Part shown: positions 10,904-26,936 of the stretch, one piece after another
Layout: the number at the start of each line of letters is the position of its first letter
Numbering within the stretch: the first letter of the stretch is position 1
The notes under the pieces: generated by a model
Databases searched by the model: none
Seen by the model: only the letters and a program-made list of their open reading frames with translations
What the model was told of the DNA's origin: nothing
Program-made: the position numbers and the translations under genes
Source: Ophryocystis elektroscirrha
Lineage: Eukaryota; Apicomplexa; Conoidasida; Neogregarinorida; Ophryocystidae
Assembly: GCA_030141585.1 (NCBI GenBank)
Contig: JAQIFP010000007.1
Coordinates: forward strand, 1 to 50,739
Reading direction: 5' to 3'
Length of the DNA: 50,739 nucleotides

Positions 10904-11098
10904 TATATTTATATTCAAAAATAACACATTATTAACACATTTTGTTGATTCATTTTATAATTTTGGGAAAACCAAATTATAGATTAGATACTGTAGCCAT
11001 ATTATGATGAAATAAAAAAAAAAAAATATACAATATTATATAAAGAATAATAAAAAAAGTGTTAATAAATAATTAATACAAAAGAACAATTTTTAAAA

Positions 11099-13256
11099 TT
11101 ATATTATATCATCAGGATCTATTGATGTAGTACCATAACGGGGAAGTGGGAACTGTACATAAGGATTTGCTTTTTTTAACATTGAGTATTGCTGGCAATC
11201 TTTATTGCTCAGTTTTTTTGCTTTCAACTGTTCATATTTTTTCCGATATTGGGAAGCTACTTATTTTAAATTTATTTGAGATAATTTACCTGTTCCGTAA
11301 AAACGCAAAGCTTGTAACTGATTATATGATTGCTGTAAACTTTCTAAACATTTTCGGGATTTGGCAGTTAATTCTATTTGTGTCTCAATCTGACCAGACA
11401 ACCAAATAAAAATATGAACAGTCTCTTAAATTTTACAATAGCTAGTAAAACATAAAAAGGCCAATTCATTTAAAGGTAACCAATTTTTACTATATATATA
11501 TATAAATATAATTACAGTTACGGTAATTTCTGCAAAATGCACTAAACGCTATATATATATGTATTGAATTGTATATATATTTATAATTATATATATATAT
11601 ATTTATAATTATATATATATATATTTATAATTATATATATATATATATATATATTAATTATTATTATTATTTTATTATTGTTCCAAAAGTTCATAATTCA
11701 TAAATAAATCATAATTCTGCTATTTAAATAAACAATAGTGCTATTACGAAAACTTAAGCTATCGTCTACCTGGTGAAGTTTTCTTGAATTGAGAGGATAA
11801 CTGCGATCAAATCTATTATTTACGTAATAAGGGGTGTCAAATATTGATGAAGTACGTAGTTGTGAGTACGAGGACGTTTTTGATAATGAATAAGGAACTG
11901 CCTGTCAATAAATTAATATAATAATGACACCTACAGTGTAATAATCAATAAAATTTGACATTAACCAAAGTGTGATAATAACAAAAATAGGGAAAAATTG
12001 TATAACATTTAAATTGGGATGTGACTGTCTTTGACGTCGACATGTACTGTGATACTGGAAATGTCCGCCCATACCCGGCCCAAAAAAAGCCTCAAAAACT
12101 TCCTGCATAATATCGCTTATTAATCTAATAAATACTTGAGCTGTCATGGTTTGATATGTTTCAGTATACGCAGCAGAAGGACTATCCGATGGATAACCTA
12201 AATCATAGTCATAAATATAATTGATTATTAATCAAATTCAATTAAAAGTTTATGTTTTAAACTAATTACAATCCATGATTCATACTTTTATATTTTTTAA
12301 CTTTATAACATTATAAATAAACTTAATAAATCATAGCTTTATCTCTACATATTTATATTAAAACATCTAATATATAAATTTAGTCAAAAATGCAAGCTAC
12401 ATGCTGAGTAATAAAATATAAATACTATATATATATTTGATATATAATATCTAATGAAATTCTATCTAAAATATATTAATTTATATAAAATCAACTTTTA
12501 TTATTGTGTGGTATACGTATATATATAATATATATAATTATATGTATGTATATATATGTATATATGTATATAAGTGTAAATTAGAATATGTTTTTTGTTT
12601 GTGGGGGTTAACAGTATAAAGAAGATTACTACCTTTAATATCATATAACTTTCTGGAATTTTCATTTGATAAACATTGATAAGCTTTAGCAATAACTTTG
12701 AAAGCTGCTTCAGCAGAGGGGCATTTAGCTTTATCTGGATGGAATTGTAAAGCTAGCTAAAAATTGCTATATCGTATAAACATAGATAGCGTACTTTTCT
12801 GAATGATTTTTTTAAATCTTCATTAGAACAAGTATTGGAAACTCCCAATATTTCGTAATAATCATGGGTTTTGATTATTTCTTTACAGCGTTTCTCAAGG
12901 TCAGGATTATACTGCAAATTTTCTCTGGAAGATGTAGTTGTCTTTGAAGTTTGAGCTTTCTTGCTTGTATGTACATTTTCTTTAGTAAAACTGGAAGTAC
13001 CGTCTGTTTATTAGAAAATTTATAATTTAAGGTACTTGAAACACATTTGGCTGCTTTTGCTGCTATTTCTTTTAAGTGAGTTATCAATGGAGAATTATGA
13101 GAAAGCATACGTTGAGCTTTTTCAGCTAATCTTATCGCCTAATTTAAATCAAATTTCTTTTTTATCAATTACATCAGCATAATTTTTTTGGTTAAATGAT
13201 AATTTCGCTTTTTCATAAACCTTTGCACCTTCTTCTTCATTTGCATGGTGCAGCAT
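11099..13256 (-). CDS. DNAJB12/DNAJB14-like ER membrane J-protein
   Basis: Type-II HSP40 co-chaperone, probably ER tail-anchored with the J domain in the cytosol, working with HSP70 in ER quality control. Exons: 13256-13173, 13138-13036, 13003-12795, 12756-12633, 12197-11935, 11901-11770, 11389-11290, 11256-11099; total 1173 nt, 390 aa, close to the usual family length. Order: N-terminal helix ADAIRLAEKAQRML typical of DNAJB12/14; J domain HDYYEILGVSNTCSNEDLKK then LALQFHPDKAKCPSAEAA with the catalytic HPD; a short Ser-rich linker; a membrane segment FFPIFVIITLWLMSNFI; and the C-terminal DUF1977 region beginning FDTPYYVNNRF and ending in an ASQYRKKYEQLK helix. Six introns are 32-38 nt. A larger AT-rich intron (11390-11769) holds (TA)n runs. 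Confidence 0.88.
11560..11660. repeat. Tandem ATTTATAATTATATATAT tract
   Basis: Three near-identical copies of a TTTATAATTATATATATATA unit inside an intron of the J-protein gene. This is slippage-prone sequence with no sign of function. Confidence 0.7.
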
Positions 13257-13779
13257 TGTGACAAATTAGTTTATTATTCCAAAGTCATAATTTTTTTTAA
13301 TTTTTGGCATAGCAGAAAAAAAAAATTACTGCTAACTAAAACAAAACTAGACTTAAGAGCTGGTATTTTTTTGCAAAAACAAATAAAATTAAATATTATT
13401 TTGAATTATTTATGGAAAAATGATTCATAATGTTATTTTTTATTTTTGGAGCGATTGATGTATTCATAAATTAAATTGCAAAAAAAAATTTTATAAATAG
13501 ATAGTTACTTTAAATTTCATATCAGATCATTTAAGCAATTATGCATAATAATTAATATACAATTAAATAAAATATTTTAGAATTTTTTAGACACAACATA
13601 ATTAATTGTTCATAATCAGTAGATATTATCAGACAAACCAGTCGAGCGCACTTTCAAAGTAAAGCTTAATTTTAAGTACTGACTATGTATTGATTTTAAC
13701 TAATTATGATGATAAATATGTAAAAAAATATGTCTGATAATATATATTGAAGACAAATATATGAACGCTTGCTGAATAT
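13257..13779. other. Spacer, no gene seen
   Basis: About 520 nt between the J-protein start and the end of the MED4-like gene. A 61-codon + strand ORF (13245-13430) overlaps the J-protein's first exon and has no recognisable features. I see no supported gene here. Confidence 0.5.
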
Positions 13780-15352
13780 TTAAACATGATGTAAATTCTT
13801 AGTCCGTGTTTCTGATTTAGAAAATGAGGACGCCTCACTAACAACTGATAATTTTGTTTCATCATCTGAAGATGACTCTGAAGATTCTTCTTCGGACGAT
13901 TCGCTTTCCAAAAATAAGCTACTGTAATAAGTTGTAAATGAAATGCTAAAAAAATACCTGAATTTAGTAGTTTTTGATATTTTTGATTCTTCTTCTTGTA
14001 ACTTTGACTCTAAACCATCTATCTTTAAATTTTCTTCTTCTATTTTCACGCCTACTCATTGAAATATCACATTTTATTCTTTTTTTGAGTACATTAATAT
14101 ATACTGACACATAAATATATAAAGTGCATATAATATGCTTTTATGATTATATGCTATTTCATTTATTCTTCTGTCTTTTTTATATATATTACTTAAAAGA
14201 TCAGGTTCAACTTTCTCTAAAAAAGCAGCTTCACTTTTTATTACTCCTTCAATGTTTATTTTTTTCACATCTACTTCAGATGCAATCCAACCTAATGTTT
14301 ATGATTAGTTGGTTAAGATACAAATGTATCTAGACATTAACCACAATTGATAACTATAAGCTCAAAAGTCTATCAAATCAATTATTACGTGAATAAAACC
14401 ATTCTTGTGGGTTACCATTGGCATATATACATATATATAAATAAACATATTTATACGTATACATATACATACATATATGTATATATATATATAAATACAT
14501 ATATACATATATATACGTATATATGTATTTATATTGATAGTAACCCATATATGTATATATATATTTATATCTATATAAAAACATATTTGTATAAATGGTA
14601 CAAATTACTCATATTTGTTTTATTTATATAAAAATATATATTTAATTATGATACTTATGTGTAATTTTACCGATGGCGGTACAGTAGGATCTAATAATGT
14701 AAAGTCCGGGCGTATTGAGGATAATTTTATTGACAGAATTATACTAGAAACGATTTATTTACAGCTATTAATGTTATACTATTGAATAATTTGAATCTTC
14801 ATTGATTGAATAGTATATAGTGGCATCAGAAAGATCGCTTTGTATTTCAACCTAATACTCTATTAGTATATACATGTATACACAGTAAACGTCTTCTTCG
14901 AGTTTTTTGAACGTAATATTAGGACAAAGTAATTTGCATTTATTAGAGTAGTTTAATAAAGATCTTCCCATCATAGACTGATCTGGGCATGGAAAAAAAT
15001 ACCCTGGTATACAAAACGCATCTAATCCAGTTGGGTCACTGTATTCCGGGGGAGCCCTGACGTGAGCACTGATTCGTTTAGCATATGCAACTATGTCATT
15101 TAAACTGATATCTTTATTCATTTCTAAGTAAAACATAAGAATTGCACTAATCTAACCATTATATTGACGATTTTCCTCCAGTGCTTGCAGATGGTTGCCA
15201 GATATTTCAAGCACAGTCTAAATAGTTGATAATTCTTGCTAAGCATTGTTTATTATATCAGTGACTGTATGAATATATATAAAATATATATCTACATATA
15301 TATGCATTTTATTGACTAAATCAATATATAGCTATATATTGCATATATAATG

Positions 15353-15388
<36 letters not shown>

Positions 15389-15682
15389 AATTAAAATAAC
15401 TTCATGATATAGAATTGTACGTTAAATGATAATTCAAGTATATTAAAATAATTATAATTAAAAAATTACCTCTAAACTTTTCAACAAATCAACATATAAA
15501 ACTAATTTCCGCTCGTTTGGAATTTGAGATATTTTGTCAGTGCACTGCTCGATTGACTGATTATCTGTTGATATATAAGACGATAATATTGATTTAAATG
15601 TCTGATTTGTATCATTCGAAGTATCATAATTATATAGCTGAGTAGCTCTATAAGCTTTCTCCCAAGAATTTTGTAATTCCAT
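13780..15682 (-). CDS. MED4: MED4-like Mediator complex subunit
   Basis: Probable subunit 4 of the Mediator middle module, bridging transcription factors and RNA polymerase II. Exons: 15682-15470, 15217-15157, 15123-14891, 14851-14780, 14743-14671, 14291-14109, 14051-13958, 13921-13780; 1071 nt, 356 aa, all phases agree. The diagnostic region is exon 3: [20 protein letters not shown] then PPEYSDP and [15 protein letters not shown], matching the MED4 pattern of a helix ending in APP followed by a P-P-hydrophobic-MR-SLL segment. Upstream helices ([26 protein letters not shown]) form the expected coiled coil. The C-terminal third (exons 5-8), ending in a Ser/Glu/Asp stretch ([15 protein letters not shown]), is not a known MED4 feature; it may be a lineage-specific tail or, less likely, a separate gene. 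The exon 6/7 junction is the weakest. Confidence 0.62.
15355..15384. repeat. (TA)n microsatellite
   Basis: TA dinucleotide run in the first intron of the MED4-like gene. No function is apparent. Confidence 0.85.
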
Positions 15683-15788
15683 ATAGGATAACCTATTTTG
15701 TTTACGAAAAATTTTATTATTATTTTTATACTAAAAAATATGATTTTAACTAAATAAAAACAGTGCGATAGAACATTTCAGCTACAAA

Positions 15789-17588
15789 TTAAAAAAAGTA
15801 TAGTAAGAGAATACTTATGAAAATGCTTTTTGAAAAACTCATACTACTAAAGGCATAGTTAACTGCATCCGATGTTTTTTCTTTATCTGCAACACTTGAA
15901 TCTGTTGTCTGGGATTCCTTTTCATCAACATTTTTGTCTTCAGTTGTGGCATTTTCAGAGGTTTTTTCAGCATCTTCTGATTCAATAGATTTTTTTAGAG
16001 AAAGGTCTTCAGTTTCATTAATATCGTCATCTTCATCTTCGTCATCTTCATTTTCGTCATCTTCATTTTCGTTTCCCCCCATCACTGATGCAGAATTATC
16101 TTTAGCGTCATCTTCGGCATTTTCTGAGGTTAACAAACTTGGATTTTCTACGTCTTGTAGCATGTCATTGCCTCTTAAAATGCTATTAACTTTATTACTA
16201 TCTTGTAAATCTTCGTTTTCGATATAACTCAAGTCATTTTCAATTTCATCAATAAGACTATCATCTTCATAATCGTCATAAAGATCATCATCGATACTTT
16301 CAGTATTTTCAACATTTTGATTGCTTGTAGTTCTGTCAGGTTCAATGGTATCTTGAGTTAGTTTATTAACAGCGATAAATGATGGCTGGTGTATGTCAAT
16401 ATTGTCTTCAACATTTGGCATTTTTTCTTCCATGGCATTATTTTCACCCATTTTCAATAGGATTTCCTCTTGCTTATTATTCGATTCTTGCTCCTGAATC
16501 TGTTTGGGTTCTTGGCTTTGTTCATTTTCTTGACTTTCTTTCTGCTCTTGAACTTGTTCATGAGCTTGATCATCTTTCTGGCTTTGTTTTTCGGTTTGGT
16601 TGGGTAATTGATTTGCTTCAGCTACTTTCACTTCTTCGTCAGATCTCTGAGGAGCCGGTGTTAATATATCTATCGGAGTCGGTGAACGCGTCAATATATC
16701 TACGGGAACTGGTGAACGCGTCAATATATCTACGGGAACTGGTGAACGCGTCAATATATCTACGGGAACTGGTGAACGCGTCAATATATCTACGGGAGCG
16801 TTTGAGGGGCTTGAAATATTTATAGGTAAATCAGAAGACATTTCGCTTTGGGTAGTTTCTACTGATTCCAGGAATGATGAGCTTAATTCATCTTTGGTTT
16901 GTTCATTTTCAGTAACAGGAGTATCTGGATTTGAATTTTCAGGTTGTTTCAGAGAAGCTATATTATCATTTGAAGAATTTTCAATGATGCTAGTTTCAAA
17001 AGACTGTAAATATGAAGGTTCAGGTTGGTCAATAGGTTGCACGTTTGATGAATTGACACCAGAGTCTGATAACAAACCGCTTTGAGGAACAGATGGTGGC
17101 AATGCATCCAATACTGTTTCATCCATGTCAGCTTGGTGAAATGGCGCTGGGCGACCAAAAACTGCTTCTCCATCTGGCTTAGGACTAGTTGAAGGAGTAT
17201 TAAAATTTCCTTCATCGTCAGGTAGTGAGTAAGATTTATAATTTTGATACCATGCATATGAATCTTCATCTATTTTTCCTGTGTTTTTAATATTTTCAAT
17301 GATAGACTCTGCTCGTTTTGTCAAATTTGATGCTTCCACGTTTAATTCATCTTTTTCTTGCTGCGTCAACTGATCTTCAGTCGTATGTGGTAAAATATTT
17401 TGAATATATAAGAAAAGGTTACGTATCTTGTGTAGTGTACTAACTATTTCATCCATTGATTCAGATATTTGAACACCAGTAGTTCCTACTGGAGTCATTT
17501 CTTGCATAGCGCGAAAATTCTCATGAGTTGCACTTATAAAAGGGCTTGTAAAATAAAATATACCCAAAACAAATAAACTGAATAACAT
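15789..17588 (-). CDS. Secreted repeat protein with probable GPI-anchor signal
   Basis: A 599-aa single-exon protein, not recognised as a known family. It begins with a signal peptide (MLFSLFVLGIFYFTSPFISA) and ends with a short hydrophobic tail (SKSIFISILLLYFF) after a small-residue spacer. This is the layout of a GPI-anchored surface protein. Between them lie a helical N-terminal region (residues about 35-110), a Pro/Ser-rich linker, six copies of a ten-residue VPVDILTRSP-like repeat, a Gln/Glu-rich stretch and long Asp/Glu runs. The composition matches malaria-type surface antigens, but no merozoite or sporozoite family was identified. The ATG is the first in frame. It lies 106 nt upstream of the MED4-like gene on the same strand. 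Surface location is inference from the two termini. Confidence 0.8.
   Translation of the reverse strand: MLFSLFVLGIFYFTSPFISATHENFRAMQEMTPVGTTGVQISESMDEIVSTLHKIRNLFLYIQNILPHTTEDQLTQQEKDELNVEASNLTKRAESIIENIKNTGKIDEDSYAWYQNYKSYSLPDDEGNFNTPSTSPKPDGEAVFGRPAPFHQADMDETVLDALPPSVPQSGLLSDSGVNSSNVQPIDQPEPSYLQSFETSIIENSSNDNIASLKQPENSNPDTPVTENEQTKDELSSSFLESVETTQSEMSSDLPINISSPSNAPVDILTRSPVPVDILTRSPVPVDILTRSPVPVDILTRSPTPIDILTPAPQRSDEEVKVAEANQLPNQTEKQSQKDDQAHEQVQEQKESQENEQSQEPKQIQEQESNNKQEEILLKMGENNAMEEKMPNVEDNIDIHQPSFIAVNKLTQDTIEPDRTTSNQNVENTESIDDDLYDDYEDDSLIDEIENDLSYIENEDLQDSNKVNSILRGNDMLQDVENPSLLTSENAEDDAKDNSASVMGGNENEDDENEDDEDEDDDINETEDLSLKKSIESEDAEKTSENATTEDKNVDEKESQTTDSSVADKEKTSDAVNYAFSSMSFSKSIFISILLLYFF
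16652..16805 (-). repeat. 30-bp tandem repeat (VPVDILTRSP)
   Basis: Six tandem units, the four central ones identical at the DNA level (tctacgggaactggtgaacg core) and the outer two diverged (start NAPVDILTRSP, end TPIDILTPAP). Identity of the centre with decay at the edges indicates recent unequal exchange or slippage in the coding sequence. Confidence 0.9.
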
Positions 17589-17728
17589 TATCTCTTCTGG
17601 AATTAAAAAGTCTTCTCACTGAAAAAAAAATTAAGAAGTTGCGTAAATTGTTTGTGAGTTTTGTATGTAAAGTCGCGAGTTATGATGAGTTGCAAATTGA
17701 AAAATAAAAAATGCAAATTTATAATTAT

Positions 17729-18130
17729 TTATGTGGACTCTTTAATTAAGCTTAGAGCACGTTGTTTAATAAAAAACATTGTTTCGGTCAATCTTAAAAA
17801 ATAATCATTAATAGAAAATTATTTATTTACCTCTAAAAATACAAGTGTTAAATTATAATTTTAAGATAAACAAAACTATTGATATTACCTCTGCACAATT
17901 GTTTATACATTTAATCTCAGACTTAGACAATGAGCTTCCTTGTTAGTGCTTATTGAACATAAAAAATAATACCTGGGTTCTTAACGCATTTCTCAAAACA
18001 TGTCCCTGTATTTATGCATAGCTGTTGATGTCCTTGTAAAACCTATGACAAATTATTAACAATATGCATCAGAATATACTGCTTGAAATAACTGCAATTT
18101 TTCGTCTGATTCAGCGTTTTTAGAATCCAT
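17729..18130 (-). CDS. Small Tim chaperone (Tim8/9/10/13 family)
   Basis: Mitochondrial intermembrane-space chaperone that escorts hydrophobic precursors to the TIM22 or SAM complexes. Exons 18130-18080, 18042-17973 and 17938-17889 encode MDSKNAESDEKLQLFQA, VLQGHQQLCINTGTCFEKCV and the segment ending in CINNCAE. The twin CX3C signature is clear (C-FEK-C and C-INN-C), separated by 15 residues. The end is ambiguous. Reading into an acceptor at 17834-17833 gives ER and a stop. Treating the two bases 17832-17831 as a micro-exon and splicing to 17792-17729 gives a typical C-terminal helix (ERLTETMFFIKQRALSLIKE) and 78 aa in total, the normal family size. The first two introns are 37 and 34 nt. It was invisible as a simple ORF. 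Which member (Tim8 or Tim13 most likely) is not decided. Confidence 0.82.
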
Positions 18131-18681
18131 TGCTATTTATAATTATAGTTTTATCAGTCAACCTTTTTACGTTTAAAACTCTCAATAGTCCAAAATTTCA
18201 ATTTTTATTCAAAAAATATTTCATAAAAGCAAAATTAAAACAATGATAAAAAGAATTATTTAAATGTATACATGTAATTTATGCGTCCTGATTGATAGTA
18301 TAATTATTACTTATCTATAGTATTCAATATTTTTTCAGGTGAGCGTACACTTTTTAAAATATATATACTCCCGCCAGAAAATGTAAATTTAGTTTACATT
18401 TAAATAAAAATATTTTAAATTATACAAAATATGAACGCTATATTGACTTTTTTATATATAATGTATGTTATTATGTAGATTTCAGATAATTTAATCAGGT
18501 TTCAATAATATGAACAATATATTTAAATTTCTCAAATTGTTTTATAATTTAAAGAGCAAAATATCACAAATCAATATATTTTCTAATTAAGTTAACAATA
18601 GTAACAAAACCTCTTCCAATTTAAGGACAGACATGTAGACGTTACATTAGGTTTGTGACTGGTTCGTAAGAAGAAATAAAA
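18131..18681. promoter_or_regulatory. Divergent promoter region, small Tim / eIF5A
   Basis: About 550 nt of AT-rich DNA between divergent start codons with no ORF of note. It should contain the promoters of both genes and any 5' UTR intron of eIF5A. No motif is recognised. Confidence 0.45.
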
Positions 18682-19170
18682 ATGGAAGATCATTATGATG
18701 AAAAATTTGAAACGGGAGCTTCGGGAGCTACAGAATCATATCCCATGTCTGCTGGAGCTGTTAAAAAAAATGGTTTTTGTATGTTAAAAGGAAAGCCTTG
18801 TAGGGTGGTAAACTACTCAACATCCAAAACAGGAAAGCACGGACATGCTAAAGCACATATTGTTGGCTTGGATATATTTACTGGCAAAAAATACGAAGAT
18901 ATGTGTCCTACTTCCCATAATGTTGATGTTCCAGTAGTTAAACGTGCTGAATATCAATTAATTGGTATTGATGATGGCTATTGCACTCTTCTTACGGAAT
19001 CCGGAGAAACCAAAGCTGATCTCAAACTCCCTACAGACAATGAAAACAATTTAGATGACGTTGGCAAAAAAGTTCTTGAGTTATTTAATTCTGGAGCTAC
19101 CGTTATAGTCTCTGTTTTATCTGCTTGTGGACAAGATAAGATAATTAGTCACAAAACCATAGATAATTAA
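18682..19170 (+). CDS. EIF5A: Translation factor eIF5A
   Basis: Eukaryotic initiation factor 5A, which relieves stalled ribosomes at polyproline and helps termination. It is a 162-aa uninterrupted ORF, the usual length. The hypusination site lies in STSKTGKHGHAK, with the modified lysine at about residue 52 flanked by the invariant G-K-H-G-H. Then follow the C-terminal OB-fold segments HNVDVPVVKRAEYQLIGID and DNENNLDDVGKKVLELFNSG. It is one of the few intronless conserved genes here. The function also implies deoxyhypusine synthase and hydroxylase elsewhere in the genome. It converges with the PRMT3-like gene, the two stops being about 160 nt apart. Confidence 0.97.
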   Translation: MEDHYDEKFETGASGATESYPMSAGAVKKNGFCMLKGKPCRVVNYSTSKTGKHGHAKAHIVGLDIFTGKKYEDMCPTSHNVDVPVVKRAEYQLIGIDDGYCTLLTESGETKADLKLPTDNENNLDDVGKKVLELFNSGATVIVSVLSACGQDKIISHKTIDN

Positions 19171-19333
19171 GTTCTTAATAAGAAATATATGTATATGTGT
19201 ATATACATATGTATATATATACTGTATATATATGCATGCCCATATGCATGTGTATGCACATAAAAAATATTTTCTATTTTTTTTAAATCATTTTGAACGG
19301 TCGCATAACAAAAAACAAGCAGGAAAATTCAAT

Positions 19334-26001
<6,668 letters not shown>

Positions 26002-26469
26002 TTTGAAATTATATATTTTGCACCAAAGACTAAAAAATTATAATTTTACCAATTATTTAAAAATATGTAAATTTTCTATCATACTTACTCAAAAAAGGTT
26101 AAAATTGTTAATAATTGTTAAATAACGTAAGTTCAGACTTTCTTTGTAAATTTTGTATTAAAAATTGTTATCTCTTTATAATCAACACTTTAAAACTTTT
26201 TTCAAGTTAAACTATATATATTATTGTTAGTGAATTTTTTACTTCTAATCCTGATGTTCAGTATCTATGCTATTTAATTGTATAAAAACAAATGAATATA
26301 TATCTTATGCTCTTAAAGTATATGCATAATATAAAATGTTTCTGTATTTTTTTTTAAAATATAAAATTTGAAATTTTTACATATATTCATATATACATAC
26401 AGACAACATTAAAAATAGCTATGTAAATTCAAAAAAAAACTACAAATTACACATAATCAAATATTTTCT
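26002..26469. other. Spacer, no gene seen
   Basis: About 470 nt of AT-rich DNA between the PRMT3-like start and the ABCG stop, both on the minus strand. No ORF or RNA signal is visible; it presumably holds the PRMT3-like promoter. Confidence 0.5.
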
Positions 26470-26894
26470 TCAAAGTTTTAGTTTTATTTTCATTTTATAA
26501 TGAAAAATAATTAATCCAATAAGTCTCCCTCTGAAAAAAAAAATGTATAAAGAGAATATATTACACAAAAACCCATATAAGTAAAGCCAACGCATCATAA
26601 AACCATCTTATATCTCTTGGGTCAAATTCGTATAGGTCGATCGCGCTCTATTAAAATTATAATGAGTTGCTTGATCAAAAATATGAAATTATCTATCTAA
26701 TATGAAATAGTTACTTTAAATCAATTAGATTAGGAAAAGTAACTTTCTATTAGTTGGGTTATTTACATTTTTGCAGCTACGCTATCAAATTTTAAAAAAT
26801 ATGTATTTTCGAGTATTTAAATGATAAATTACCCTCAAAAATCTGATCTTTTAGCACTAATCATACTTTCAAGTTGATTCATATCTTTAAAAGT

Positions 26895-26936
<42 letters not shown>

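Noticed and set aside
11146..11409. An 87-codon + strand hydrophobic ORF
   Set aside because: Antisense to two verified exons of the J-protein.
13245..13430. A 61-codon + strand ORF overlapping the J-protein start
   Set aside because: No features, and it lies partly over a verified exon.
14347..14631. A 94-codon + strand Tyr/Ile ORF
   Set aside because: Translation of TATATACATA microsatellite in a MED4-like intron.
16379..16825. A 148-codon + strand ORF
   Set aside because: Antisense shadow of the secreted repeat protein; its repeated part is the reverse of VPVDILTRSP.
26893..26933. Long (TA)n tracts as possible origins or centromere DNA
   Set aside because: Each is short and sits in an intron or spacer; no extended array or other origin feature is present.
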